Part shown: piece by piece, positions 35,273 to 44,341 of the stretch | Layout of the letters: every line of letters starts with the position of its first letter | Numbering within the stretch: position 1 is the first letter of the stretch | Assembly (NCBI GenBank): GCA_016721015.1 | Contig: JADKJL010000001.1 | Span: 868,001-932,000 of the forward strand | DNA length: 64,000 nucleotides | Direction of reading: 5' to 3' | Source: Lysobacterales bacterium | GTDB taxonomy: Bacteria; Pseudomonadota; Gammaproteobacteria; Xanthomonadales; Rhodanobacteraceae | Translations under genes and position numbers: made by a program | The notes under the pieces: model-generated | Database searches by the model: none | Told to the model about the DNA's origin: nothing | Seen by the model: the letters and a program-made list of their open reading frames with translations, nothing else

Positions 35273-36331
35273 GTGGGACTCTTCACTCCTAAGACACCGG
35301 TTCTGATCGGAGTCGACATCAGTTCAACAGCGGTTAAGCTGTTGCAGCTGGGTCAGGCTGGCGGTCGATACCGCGTTGAGCATTACGCCGTCGAGGCCTT
35401 GCCTCCGAACGCCGTCGTCGAGAAAAACATCGTCGAGGTCGAGGCGGTGGGCGAAGCCATTCGTCGCGCACTCAGCCGATCCGGGGCAAAAACCCGGTCA
35501 GCTGCAGCGGCCGTGGCGGGATCGGCGGTCATCACCAAGATTGTGCCGATGCCGGCCGACCTGTCCGAGGAGGACATGGAGGCGCAGATCCAGATCGAAG
35601 CCAATCAGTACATCCCCTACCCAATCGAGGAAGTCAGTCTCGATTTCGAGGTGATTGGCCCGGTCAAGGACAATCCGGACATGGTCAACGTGCTGCTGGC
35701 CGCATCGCGGACGGAAAACGTGGATTTGCGCATCGCCGCTCTCGATCTGGGCGGGCTCACCGCCAAGACCATGGATGTCGAGGCGTTCGCGATGGAAAAC
35801 GCGTTCCGCCTGATTGCCGACCAGCTTTCGGTGCCGAAAGACGCCGTCGTTGCGGTCATTGATGTCGGCGCGACCATGACTACGCTGATCGTGTTGCGCA
35901 ACCAGCGCACGATCTACTCGCGCGAACAGGTTTTCGGCGGCAAGCAGTTGACTGACGAGGTCATGCGCCGCTACGGCCTCAGTTACGAGGAAGCCGGTCT
36001 GGCCAAGCGTCAGGGTGGATTGCCGGAATCCTATGAAATCGAGGTGCTGGAGCCGTTCAAGGAAGCGATGGTTCAGCAGATCAGCCGGCTCTTGCAGTTC
36101 TTCTTTGCCGGCAGCGAATACAGTCGCGTCGACCAGATCGTGCTGGCGGGAGGCTGTGCTTCGATAACCGGGATCGCCGACATGGTCGAAGAGCAGCTTG
36201 GCGTGCCCTGCGTGGTTGCAAACCCGCTCGCCAACATGTCGCTGTCCTCGCGCGTGCAAGCACAGACACTGGCCCAGGATGCTCCGGCTCTGATGATCGC
36301 ATGCGGACTGGCGATGAGGAGTTTCGACTGA
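35273..36331 (+). CDS. pilM: Type IV pilus assembly ATPase-like protein PilM
   Basis: A 352-residue actin-like (FtsA/PilM) protein. The N-terminal FTPKTPVLIGVDISSTAVKL, the QIQIEANQYIPYPIEEVSLD block, the phosphate-loop segment VVAVIDVGATMTTLIV and the VLAGGCASITGIADMVE block are intact. PilM is cytoplasmic and binds the N-terminal tail of PilN, linking the inner-membrane alignment complex to the pilus motor. The start is GTG; the stop overlaps pilN (TGATG). Confidence 0.95.
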   Translation: MGLFTPKTPVLIGVDISSTAVKLLQLGQAGGRYRVEHYAVEALPPNAVVEKNIVEVEAVGEAIRRALSRSGAKTRSAAAAVAGSAVITKIVPMPADLSEEDMEAQIQIEANQYIPYPIEEVSLDFEVIGPVKDNPDMVNVLLAASRTENVDLRIAALDLGGLTAKTMDVEAFAMENAFRLIADQLSVPKDAVVAVIDVGATMTTLIVLRNQRTIYSREQVFGGKQLTDEVMRRYGLSYEEAGLAKRQGGLPESYEIEVLEPFKEAMVQQISRLLQFFFAGSEYSRVDQIVLAGGCASITGIADMVEEQLGVPCVVANPLANMSLSSRVQAQTLAQDAPALMIACGLAMRSFD

Positions 36332-37063
36332 TGGCCAGAATCAATCTACTTCCGTGGCGGGCGGAACGGCGCAAGCAGCGCGAGCGCGAGTTCTACATGA
36401 TGCTCGTCGCCACCGCCGTTGCAGCGGTGTTCGTGTTCTTTTGCGCCTCCTACTGGATGGGTATGCGCATCGACAACCAGAACGAGCGCAACACCTATCT
36501 CGATCAGCAGATCAAGTTGCTCGAAAAGGATATCGAGAAGATCCAGAACCTCGAGAAAGTCCGCTCGCAACTGCTTGCGCGCAAGGAAATCATCGAGGAT
36601 CTGCAGTCCAATCGATCGCAGATGGTGCATCTGTTCGACCAGTTGTCGAAGAGCATTCCGGACGGCACCCGGTTGACATCGCTCAAGCAGAACGGGGACA
36701 AGTTGACGCTTGAAGGTGTTGCCGAATCGAGTACGCGCGTGGCGACCTATATGCGTGCGCTGGAGAACTCTCCGTATCTCGGCAAGGCTGACCTGGCCAA
36801 GATCGAAAGCAAGGAAGGCGCGCCGGGCGCGGACGCGAAGATGCCCTATGTGTTTTCGCTGACGGTGACGACCAAGAAGACAGCCGAAGCCGAAGCCCAG
36901 ACAAGTGGCGCAGGCACAGCAGCCTCCAGTGCCGCGAACGGATCGGACAAGCCCTCTGCCGAAAAGCCCGCTGATCTTGGCGAGCAACTCAACAATGCCG
37001 CAAGCAAGCTGACCAGCAAGCCACGCCGCAGAGCAAGCGCCCGCCGAGGAGAAGAAGCCATGA
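36331..37063 (+). CDS. pilN: Type IV pilus assembly protein PilN, with a 3'-terminal frameshift
   Basis: PilN is a bitopic inner-membrane protein. The N-terminus MARINLLPWRAERRKQRERE is the PilM-binding tail (conserved INLLPWR), the membrane segment spans about 18-42, and a coiled coil (about 48-100) precedes the periplasmic ferredoxin-like domain. As given, the frame runs through without a stop into pilO. In the neighbouring frame the end reads HAAEQAPAEEKKP with a stop at 37061-37063 overlapping the pilO ATG, and its codons have the GC-rich third positions expected here. One extra base near 37013-37023 would explain this; repaired length is 243 residues. A genuine fusion is less likely. Confidence 0.82.
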
Positions 37064-37744
37064 GTTTCTTCGACGATCTACGCAACCTGGATCGCAACAA
37101 TGTCGGCAACTGGCCGAAGTCGATCAAGGGTTTTTTTGCCTTTCTGATCGTTGCCGTGATCCTTTTTCTCGGCTGGTGGTTCCAGATCAGCGTGCAGCAG
37201 GAGGATCTTGATCGGGCCGAGCAGAAAGAGATCGGGCTTCGCGCCGACTTCGTGAAAAAAGCAGGCCCAGGTGGTCAATCTTGCTGCCTATGAAAAGCAG
37301 CTTGAGGACATGACCGATGAGCTGCAGCAGATGATCAATCAGCTGCCGGGCAAGACCGAGATGCCCAAGCTGATTCTGGAGATCTCGCAGGCAGCACTAG
37401 GCGCGGGCATCACCAACGAGTTGTTTCAGCCCGGACAGGAAGTCATGAAGGGCTTCTATGCCGAGAAGCCCATCCAGTTGCGCATGGTGGGTACTTATCA
37501 CGAGTTCGGCGCCTTCATCAGTAAGGTGGCATCGCTGCCGCGGGTCGTGATCCTGACCATGCATGATGTCTCCTTGCGCCCATCAGCAGTAAAGGCGGGC
37601 CCGGCAGGCAAGGCAAACAGCCCTGCTGGAACCCTGACCCTGGAAGGCACGGTCAAGACCTATCGCTATATGGACAGCGATGAGATCGCGGACTTCGAAG
37701 ATGCAAATAATCCGAAGGGCGCCAAAGCCAAGGGAGGGAAGTGA
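37060..37744 (+). CDS. pilO: Type IV pilus assembly protein PilO, frameshifted at an A6 run
   Basis: PilO pairs with PilN in the periplasmic alignment complex. The first part (MSFFDDLRNLDRNNVGNWPK, membrane segment about 25-45) is in one frame and hits a stop at 37291-37293. The rest (VVNLAAYEKQLEDMTDELQQ, then the C-terminal domain to KGAKAKGGK) is in another frame ending at 37744. Dropping one A from the run of six at 37255-37260 joins them as VKKQAQVVNLAAYEKQ and gives 227 residues, the usual PilO length. As written, no complete PilO would be made. Confidence 0.87.
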
Positions 37745-37745
37745 G

Positions 37746-38288
37746 ATGAGGACTCCGATCGCAATCACTTTCAGGCTGTTGGCGGCCGTCCTGACTCTAG
37801 TCATCCTGAGTGGATGCATGTCCGGCAAGGATGAGGTCGAAAAATGGGTTCAGCAGGAAAAAGCCAAGAAAGGCACCCCGATTGATCCGCCGCCCCCGAT
37901 CAAGACCTTTGAAACGTTCGAATACACGTTGCACGCCCCGGATGACCGCGATCCCTTTGACCTGCCGACCCGTGAGGAAGAGCAGGCGGTCGCCAATGCG
38001 GGGCCACGTCCCGATCAGAACCGAACGCGCGAACCGTTGGAGTCGTTCCCGCTGGACGGTTTGAAAATGGTTGGTACGCTCGGTTCGCCTTCGTCGCCCG
38101 AAGGCTTGCTGAAGGATCCGGAAGGTGTCATTCGCCGCGTTCATGTGGGCAATTATGTGGGTCAGAATTACGGCCGAATAACGGCCATCAACGAGGGCCA
38201 GATTGATCTGGTTGAGTTGGTGCCGAACCAAACAGGCGGCTGGCTAGAGCGCCAAACCTCGATTTCGTTGGCGGATGCCAGCAAGTAA
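37746..38288 (+). CDS. pilP: Type IV pilus assembly lipoprotein PilP
   Basis: The ATG at 37746 gives a 180-residue inner-membrane lipoprotein: hydrophobic signal ending LSGC, a proline-rich linker (KKGTPIDPPPPIKTFETFEY), and the C-terminal beta-domain with LDGLKMVGTLGS, GVIRRVHVGNYVGQNYG. PilP connects the PilNO complex to the secretin PilQ. This gene is intact, unlike its neighbours on both sides. Its stop overlaps the pilQ ATG. Confidence 0.94.
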   Translation: MRTPIAITFRLLAAVLTLVILSGCMSGKDEVEKWVQQEKAKKGTPIDPPPPIKTFETFEYTLHAPDDRDPFDLPTREEEQAVANAGPRPDQNRTREPLESFPLDGLKMVGTLGSPSSPEGLLKDPEGVIRRVHVGNYVGQNYGRITAINEGQIDLVELVPNQTGGWLERQTSISLADASK

Positions 38289-40578
38289 TGACCGACCCGT
38301 TGGGGGTGAGCAATATGATTACGACAGCTACTGACTTGCAAGGGCGTCAGCCCGCCAGAAGGATGCGCAAGGCCGGCATTGCGGGCCTGCTTGCCTTGCT
38401 TGGGCTAATTTTCACGGCGACGGTTCAGGCCGAAAACGTGCTGGAGGATCTCACCTACACCGCGCAGCCCGGCGGCAAGGTCGAGATAACCATGCGTTTC
38501 GCCGAAGCAGTGGCTGTGCCACAGGCATTCACGACGGAATCGCCGCCGCGAATCGCCCTCGATCTCGCCGACACGCGCAATGCCATTCCCCAGCGCCGCA
38601 TCGAAGTCGGTGCCGGCGCAACCGCAGGAATCTCAACCGTTGAGGCGGCCGGGCGGACGCGAGTCGTCGTCGATCTGTTCCGGCCGGCGAGCTATGAGAC
38701 CCGCATCAACGGCAAGGAACTGATCCTGTCGATCGCGGCAAACATCTCCGGCTCGACTACCGCAGCCGCTTCGGCGGCAAGCAGGAACCCGACCAAGCAG
38801 GTCGCCAATGACACCGTGTCGCTGAGCAACGTCGATTTCAGGCGCGGCAAGACCGGAGAAGGACGTATCGTCGTCAGTTTCTCGGGCCCCGGAGCGGCGG
38901 CAGATCTCAAACGCGAAGGCGACAAGGTCGTCCTCGACATCCTCAATGTGAAGCTGCCACCGGATCAGGCCAAGCGCCTCGACGTACTCGATTTCGCCAC
39001 CCCCGTGCAATATATCGAAACCCGCTCGCGCGGAACCGGCGTGCGCATCGACATCAGCGCACAAGGCCCGTTCGAGCAACTGGCCTATCAGACCGGCAAC
39101 GAATACGTCGTCGAAATTTCGCCCAAGCGCGAGGACGAGAAGCTCAAGAAGAACGCCGAGCCAGTGTTCAACGGCAGCCGCGTCACTTTCAATTTCCAGG
39201 ACATTCCAACGCGCTCGGTGCTGCAATTGATCGCCGACGTGTCCGATCTGAACATCGTTGTTGCCGACAGCGTCCAGGGCAATGTGACCCTGCGCCTGAT
39301 CAACGTGCCGTGGGATCAGGCCCTGCATATCGTCCTGCAGGCCAAGGGGCTCGATCAACGCAAGCAGGGCAACGTCATCTGGGTTGCTCCGCAAAAGGAA
39401 ATCGCCGATCGCGAGCAGGCCCTTGCGGATGCGCGCTTGCAGATGGAAGACAAGGTCGAGCTGGTTTCCGATTACATTCCGATCAGCTACGGAAACGCCA
39501 AGGATATCGCCGCCCTTCTGACCAGCGAGGTGCAAACGGGTCAAGGCGGTGCGACGGGTGGGGCAAATCAGCAGGAGCGCGGTTTTCTCTCCAAGCGCGG
39601 AACGGTGAGTTTCGATGACCGAACCAATACCCTGCTGGTCAGCGACACGCCGCAAAAAATCATCGAGATCCGCCAGCTGATTGCAGTGCTTGACCGTCCC
39701 GTGCAGCAGGTATTGATTGAATCGCGCATCGTCATTGCCACCGATACCTTTGCCCGCGAATTGGGCGTCAAGTTCGGCATCAGCGGCGGTTACGAAGATC
39801 ACAATGGCAATGTCGTTTCGACGGCAGGCACCGCGATCGGCACCGATCGCATGAGCAATCTGGCGCTCAACAACCGGTTCAATGGTGGTCGTGGCCTGCC
39901 AGTCTTCAATCCCGGTACGACCCCGCACCTGGGCGTCGGGGCGGAGGAATCGCCGTTCCCAGCCTGAATGACCGCCTCAACGTCAATCTGCCTGCTTCAA
40001 CTCCCGCTGGCAGTTTCGGTCTCGCCATTCTGGGTGCCGACTATCTGCTCGATCTGGAGCTCTCCGCCGCGCAAACCGAAGGTCGTGGCGAAGTTGTCTC
40101 AAGCCCGCGTGTGGTTACGGCAAACCAGAAGGAGGCCATCATCAAGCAGGGTCAGGAAGTGGCCTACGTCACCTTCCAGAATGCAGGCGGCGGCGGGGCC
40201 GGTACTGCGACCGTGCAGTTCAAGGAAGTGGTGCTTGAATTGAAGGTCACGCCAACGATCACGGCGGACGACCGCGTGGTGCTGAACCTTGGCGTCAAGA
40301 AGGACGCGGTCAACCGTTACATCGACAATCCCGGTGGTGGCCAGGTGCCGATCATCGACAAGCGTGAAATCAATACCTCGGTTCTTGTCGACAACGGCCA
40401 GACCGTGGTTCTCGGCGGCGTCTACGAAGTCGAGAAGCGCGACGACCTGACCAAGGTTCCGTTTCTCGGCGATGTGCCGATCCTCGGCAACCTGTTCAAG
40501 AAGACCGGCCGTACCGATACGAAGGCGGAGTTGCTGATCTTCGTTACGCCGCGAATTCTGAGTGAAAGCCTGAAATAA
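38288..40578 (+). CDS. pilQ: Type IV pilus secretin PilQ, frameshifted in the secretin domain
   Basis: PilQ forms the outer-membrane pore for the pilus. Order: signal peptide (about 20-48), two AMIN domains that bind peptidoglycan (about 50-150 and 175-275), a secretin N-terminal domain (FNFQDIPTRSVLQLIADVSD), an NolW-type domain (VSDYIPISYGNAKDIAALLT), and the secretin domain. The first frame stops at 39967 after GVGAEESPFPA, while the rest (LGADYLLDLELSAAQTEGRG, SSPRVVTANQKEAIIKQG, PILGNLFKK) continues in the next frame to 40578. Restoring one G in the GGGG run at 39938-39941 gives VGGGGIAVPSLNDRLNVNL and a 763-residue protein. The first reading starts at 38288; an ATG at 38315 is an alternative start. 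Confidence 0.92.
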
Positions 40579-40658
40579 AGCGTCCAGGGGCCGGTGACGC
40601 CGAACGGCGTTCGCCAAGAGACGTATCTAGAAAATCATTGCGATCCTGGAGAAATTAC

Positions 40659-42908
40659 ATGAAATTCCCGCTCAAGACGCTCGGACTGCTGCTTGCAAGT
40701 CTGGCCCTCGCCAGTTGTGGCGGCGGTGGTGGAGATGGTGGAGCCATATTGCCTCCGCAGGCCGGCACGATCACGCTGACCGCCTCACGTACGAACCTGC
40801 CACTCAACCCGAACAATATTCTGCCTTACCCGGGTTCACCGTTCATGGCCGAGGTTGCGTTCACGTATCGCAACAATGCCGGCGCAATTACCGCATTGAC
40901 CAGCGATGCCACGTTTACGACCAGCTCGCCTAGTACGGTCAGCTTGTCGCCACCGGATGACCCGTCCACCACCGATATCAACGAACTGGCCACGCGGGTT
41001 GTCTCGTTTCACGACACGACCAACAATGGCTCGTACGTGTTCTTCGCTACATCCTACGATGTCGCCGGCAGTTCGACTGTTACCGCTTCGGCGACCGATC
41101 CGAACACCGGTCGCACGGTTTCGAAGACACTCACATTCACCGTGCAGGGGGCACCGCCACTTCCCGGATCGGTGACGCTGTCGCCCAGCCCGTCGGTGGT
41201 CTATGTCGCCGGGGTCGGTGGAGCCACCAGTTCGGTGATCTCCGCACAAGTCAAGGATGGTGCCAACCAGCCGGTACCCGACCCAGGCGCGGTGGAAAAC
41301 GTACTCTATGAAATCGTCGGAGACGCCGGGGGTGGCATTCTTTCCGGATCGTCGGGCAGTGGGTCAAGTGTGAGGGCCAAGACGGTCGCCGGTATCGCCG
41401 TCGTGTCGTTCCAGTCGGGAACCACCTTGCCTCCGGGACCAGTTCAGATCCGGGCAACGGTCGATCGCGCGGACAACAACGTATCCAATGGCATCAGTGA
41501 TCCGATATCTGCGACGACCAGCGTCGCCGTGTCCGATGGCAAGCTGTTCGGCTTGGTGATCACTTCGCCGGATCTGGAAGCGATCACCGATAACCATGTC
41601 TTCGAGGGTGTCGATTCGGATGGCAATCCCATCGGTGGACTCGATGGCACCTACAGCTTCACTATCAGCGCGCTTGCCACCGATCGTCAGGGCAACCCGG
41701 TCGTTCCAGGCACCACGATCCAGTTTGGCGTCATTGACGCTCCCCTGTCCGGGTTCCCGGGAACGGGCGGCGGCACGTTTGACATCGCCGGCGGCGATGG
41801 CAATCCGCTTGAGGGCGGCACCGCGTTCAGCGCGCCGACTGGCCACTTCACGACTGCGGGTGGTGGCGCAGGCCCAGGCGACACCCTGCTTGTCTTCGGA
41901 CAACTGGTCACCGGCAATTTCGACCTCGAAAATGCGCGTCTGGTGCAATCCATCGCGAATGCGACGAACCTGACCGTGACGAGTGCGTTCAACCGCAACG
42001 ATACGACCGGCAGCTCGGTCAACTACGGGGCCGTCCTTCCGTATGTGATCGGCCGTGCCACCGAAGTCAATATCACGGCCAGCGGAACGACAAACGCGAT
42101 CGGTGTCGCTTCAACCAAGCTCAACTATCCGGTTTCCCGACTCGGCAAGCAGACCATCGTCTGGGCACAGGGAAACGCGGCGACCAGCTCGGTTGTCAGA
42201 ACCGTGGCTGATATTCAACCGGTTCGGTTGCCCGGTATAGCCGACGCCCAGTTGTCGGTCAGTCCGACGCCAATCGCCGGAAACACAACGACCCAGGTAA
42301 CGGCTTGTCTGCTCGACGCGTTGAATTCGCCGATTCAAGGCGCGTATATCGGGTTCAGCTTCTCGGGTCTCGGTGTCGGCACCGGCAGCATTGATGGCAG
42401 CATCGGCTCCGGCGTGATCGACAGTCCGACCGGGTTCGATGGTTGTACGACTGGCGTCCTGGTCACCTCCGGCATCTCCTCCGACGATGCCGACGCCATG
42501 GTCACGTTCACCGCTGGTGGCCAGTCGGTTGACGTGCCAATCACCGTCAGCACCAGCCTTCTCCTGCAGGCGTTCCCCTCGTCCACCTCGGGTGGCGCGG
42601 TCACACTGTTGCTGACCGACGGAAGCGGCAATCCGGTGCCCAATGCGCAGATTGTCGGAGAATGTACTGGCGGCGCCGCATTGACCGGTCCGATTGCACC
42701 GACCGGCGCAAATGGCCGCACGATCGCATCGATCTCGGCGGGCGGAATCGAATTTGTCTGCGCAGGGGATGCCCGGAATACCGGTGAATGCGTATTCTCC
42801 ACCGGCTCGCAGGGTGGCCCAACGGCCACTGTGACCGTGCTTGGCGGGGTTGCTGTCGGACCGGATTTCAGCCCGCTCGGTACGGCGGTTTGCGCTCCAA
42901 CGCCCTGA
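40659..42908 (+). CDS. Large Ig-like repeat lipoprotein at the end of the pilus operon
   Basis: The ATG at 40659, with GGAG 8 bases upstream, gives a 749-residue lipoprotein: signal peptide then LASC (Cys20) and a glycine-rich spacer (GGGGGDGG). The rest is Thr/Ser/Gly/Val-rich beta-structure with repeated Big/invasin-like pieces (VTLSPSPSVVYVAGVGG, TASATDPNTGRTVSKTLTF, LLLTDGSGNPVPNAQIVG). About seven cysteines cluster in the last 230 residues, suggesting disulfides. It starts 80 bases after pilQ, on the same strand, with no terminator between, and a strong terminator follows it. It could be a surface-exposed adhesin or a secretin-associated factor; it is not one of the standard pil proteins. 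Confidence 0.8.
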   Translation: MKFPLKTLGLLLASLALASCGGGGGDGGAILPPQAGTITLTASRTNLPLNPNNILPYPGSPFMAEVAFTYRNNAGAITALTSDATFTTSSPSTVSLSPPDDPSTTDINELATRVVSFHDTTNNGSYVFFATSYDVAGSSTVTASATDPNTGRTVSKTLTFTVQGAPPLPGSVTLSPSPSVVYVAGVGGATSSVISAQVKDGANQPVPDPGAVENVLYEIVGDAGGGILSGSSGSGSSVRAKTVAGIAVVSFQSGTTLPPGPVQIRATVDRADNNVSNGISDPISATTSVAVSDGKLFGLVITSPDLEAITDNHVFEGVDSDGNPIGGLDGTYSFTISALATDRQGNPVVPGTTIQFGVIDAPLSGFPGTGGGTFDIAGGDGNPLEGGTAFSAPTGHFTTAGGGAGPGDTLLVFGQLVTGNFDLENARLVQSIANATNLTVTSAFNRNDTTGSSVNYGAVLPYVIGRATEVNITASGTTNAIGVASTKLNYPVSRLGKQTIVWAQGNAATSSVVRTVADIQPVRLPGIADAQLSVSPTPIAGNTTTQVTACLLDALNSPIQGAYIGFSFSGLGVGTGSIDGSIGSGVIDSPTGFDGCTTGVLVTSGISSDDADAMVTFTAGGQSVDVPITVSTSLLLQAFPSSTSGGAVTLLLTDGSGNPVPNAQIVGECTGGAALTGPIAPTGANGRTIASISAGGIEFVCAGDARNTGECVFSTGSQGGPTATVTVLGGVAVGPDFSPLGTAVCAPTP

Positions 42909-42933
42909 CCTTTCGGGGGTAACATGTAATCTG

Positions 42934-42964
42934 GAATGGGCCGCACAAGCGGCCCATTCTTTTT
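42934..42964 (+). terminator. Strong intrinsic terminator ending the pil operon
   Basis: A perfect 11-base-pair stem, GAATGGGCCGC (42934-42944) and GCGGCCCATTC (42949-42959), with an ACAA loop and a run of five T. It lies 25 bases after the Ig-like lipoprotein stop, which supports that gene being the last of the pilM-to-lipoprotein transcript. Confidence 0.95.
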
Positions 42965-43056
42965 GACTTGCGAGAAATGAAGATTCACGTGGTAGATCCC
43001 ACCAAGCTACCGATCGTCTGCGACAATGGGGTCGGCTTGAGGAGGAACGTGGGCCG

Positions 43057-44217
43057 ATGGAGTCATCCACTCAGCGATTGATTTTCAAAGCCGGTGAGGC
43101 GATTTTCGCCGAAGACGACGCGCCGACAACGGCCTTCCTGATTGAGGCGGGGCGGGTCGTTGTCAGCACGATCCAGCATGGCGAGCTTCGGGAATTGGGG
43201 GAGCTCGCCGCCGGTGCCCTGCTCGGCGAAATGGCGGTGATCGACTCGGCCCCGCGTTCTGCCAGCGCCCATGCATTGACCGATTGCGTGTTGATCGCGA
43301 TTGATCGAAACCAGTTTGCCGAACGCCTTGCCGCCGCCGATCCCGTCGTGCGAGCGCTGCTGATGAGTCAACTGACACGCTATCGATCTGCGCTGGCCAC
43401 ACTGACCGGAGATGTGCGCGTGCAGACGCTGTCAACGAGCACCGACGACTCGGGCGCCTTCGACAAGATTCGCCTGGAGAGCGAATTGCGCGCCGCGCTC
43501 CAGCGCGACGAACTGGAGGTGCGCCTGCAGCCCCTCTTGCATATCGCATCGAACCGGATTGCAGGTTATGAGGCCCTCGTGCGCTGGCAGCATCCGCAAC
43601 GCGGACAGGTGTCTCCCAACGAGTTTATCCGCCTGGCCGAGGAAACTTCGCTGATCATTCCGGTCGGCGACTACGTTCTGGCGCGGGTTTGTGAAATGCT
43701 CGCCGAGCTGCGCAAGCGTGGTCGTGAGCCGCTGCCCTTCATTGCATTGAATGTGTCGGCGCGCCAACTCGATGACCCAACCCTGGTCGACCGAATGTTG
43801 GGTCAGCTCAAGGCTCGCGATCTGCCGCCTGATCGTCTCGAAGTCGAAATCACCGAGAGTCTGGTTTTCAATCAGACCCAGATTGCAGCCCTGCTGCAGC
43901 GTTGTCACGCTGCCGGGATGCAGGTCGCGCTGGATGATTTCGGCACCGGCTACTCGAACCTCGGGCCGGTTCTGTCGCTCGACTTTGATCGGATCAAGCT
44001 TGATCAGGGATTCACGCGCGCCCTGAATACCCCACGCGGTTTCGCGGTTGTCAGCGCGATAACCGCGATGACCAAGGCGCTTGGTTGCGAAATGATCGCT
44101 GAAGGCGTCGAACTGCCCGAACAACTGGATGCCCTGCGAGAAATGGGTTGTGAGTATGCCCAGGGCTGGCTGGTCGGCAAGCCGGTTTCGTTGAGCGAGG
44201 TCCTTGATGCAGGCTGA
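43057..44217 (+). CDS. Cyclic-nucleotide-binding domain/EAL c-di-GMP phosphodiesterase
   Basis: A 386-residue cytoplasmic signalling protein. Residues 1-125 form a cNMP-binding beta-roll with the phosphate-cassette pattern GEMAVIDSAPRSASAHA (Glu58, Arg67). Residues about 145-380 form an EAL domain: EAL at 172-174, NVSARQ, EITES, DDFGTG at 293-298, IKLD, EGVE and the final AQGWLVGKP. All of the catalytic and metal residues expected in an active phosphodiesterase are present. It probably degrades c-di-GMP in response to a cyclic nucleotide. It begins 93 bases after the pil-operon terminator and may control pilus-driven behaviour. No GGDEF domain is present. Confidence 0.9.
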   Translation: MESSTQRLIFKAGEAIFAEDDAPTTAFLIEAGRVVVSTIQHGELRELGELAAGALLGEMAVIDSAPRSASAHALTDCVLIAIDRNQFAERLAAADPVVRALLMSQLTRYRSALATLTGDVRVQTLSTSTDDSGAFDKIRLESELRAALQRDELEVRLQPLLHIASNRIAGYEALVRWQHPQRGQVSPNEFIRLAEETSLIIPVGDYVLARVCEMLAELRKRGREPLPFIALNVSARQLDDPTLVDRMLGQLKARDLPPDRLEVEITESLVFNQTQIAALLQRCHAAGMQVALDDFGTGYSNLGPVLSLDFDRIKLDQGFTRALNTPRGFAVVSAITAMTKALGCEMIAEGVELPEQLDALREMGCEYAQGWLVGKPVSLSEVLDAG

Positions 44218-44341
44218 TTGATCGTGCATCGCGGTCGGCAGTCTAGAACCGCAACCCTGCCCGCAACTTTCACGCCGACGAGTTGTCACATCCAGCGCGC
44301 CGAAGCGCTACTGTCTTACCTTCCAACTATTCATAGAATCC

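Noticed and set aside
36331..37293. A natural PilN-PilO fusion protein
   Set aside because: The junction reads as a Arg-rich stretch with A-rich third positions, while the neighbouring frame gives an acidic tail with GC-rich third positions and an ATGA overlap typical of this operon. pilO itself is also broken further on.
38633..39928. A 431-codon minus-strand frame opposite pilQ
   Set aside because: pilQ domain order and operon position are clear; the antisense product has no recognisable motif.
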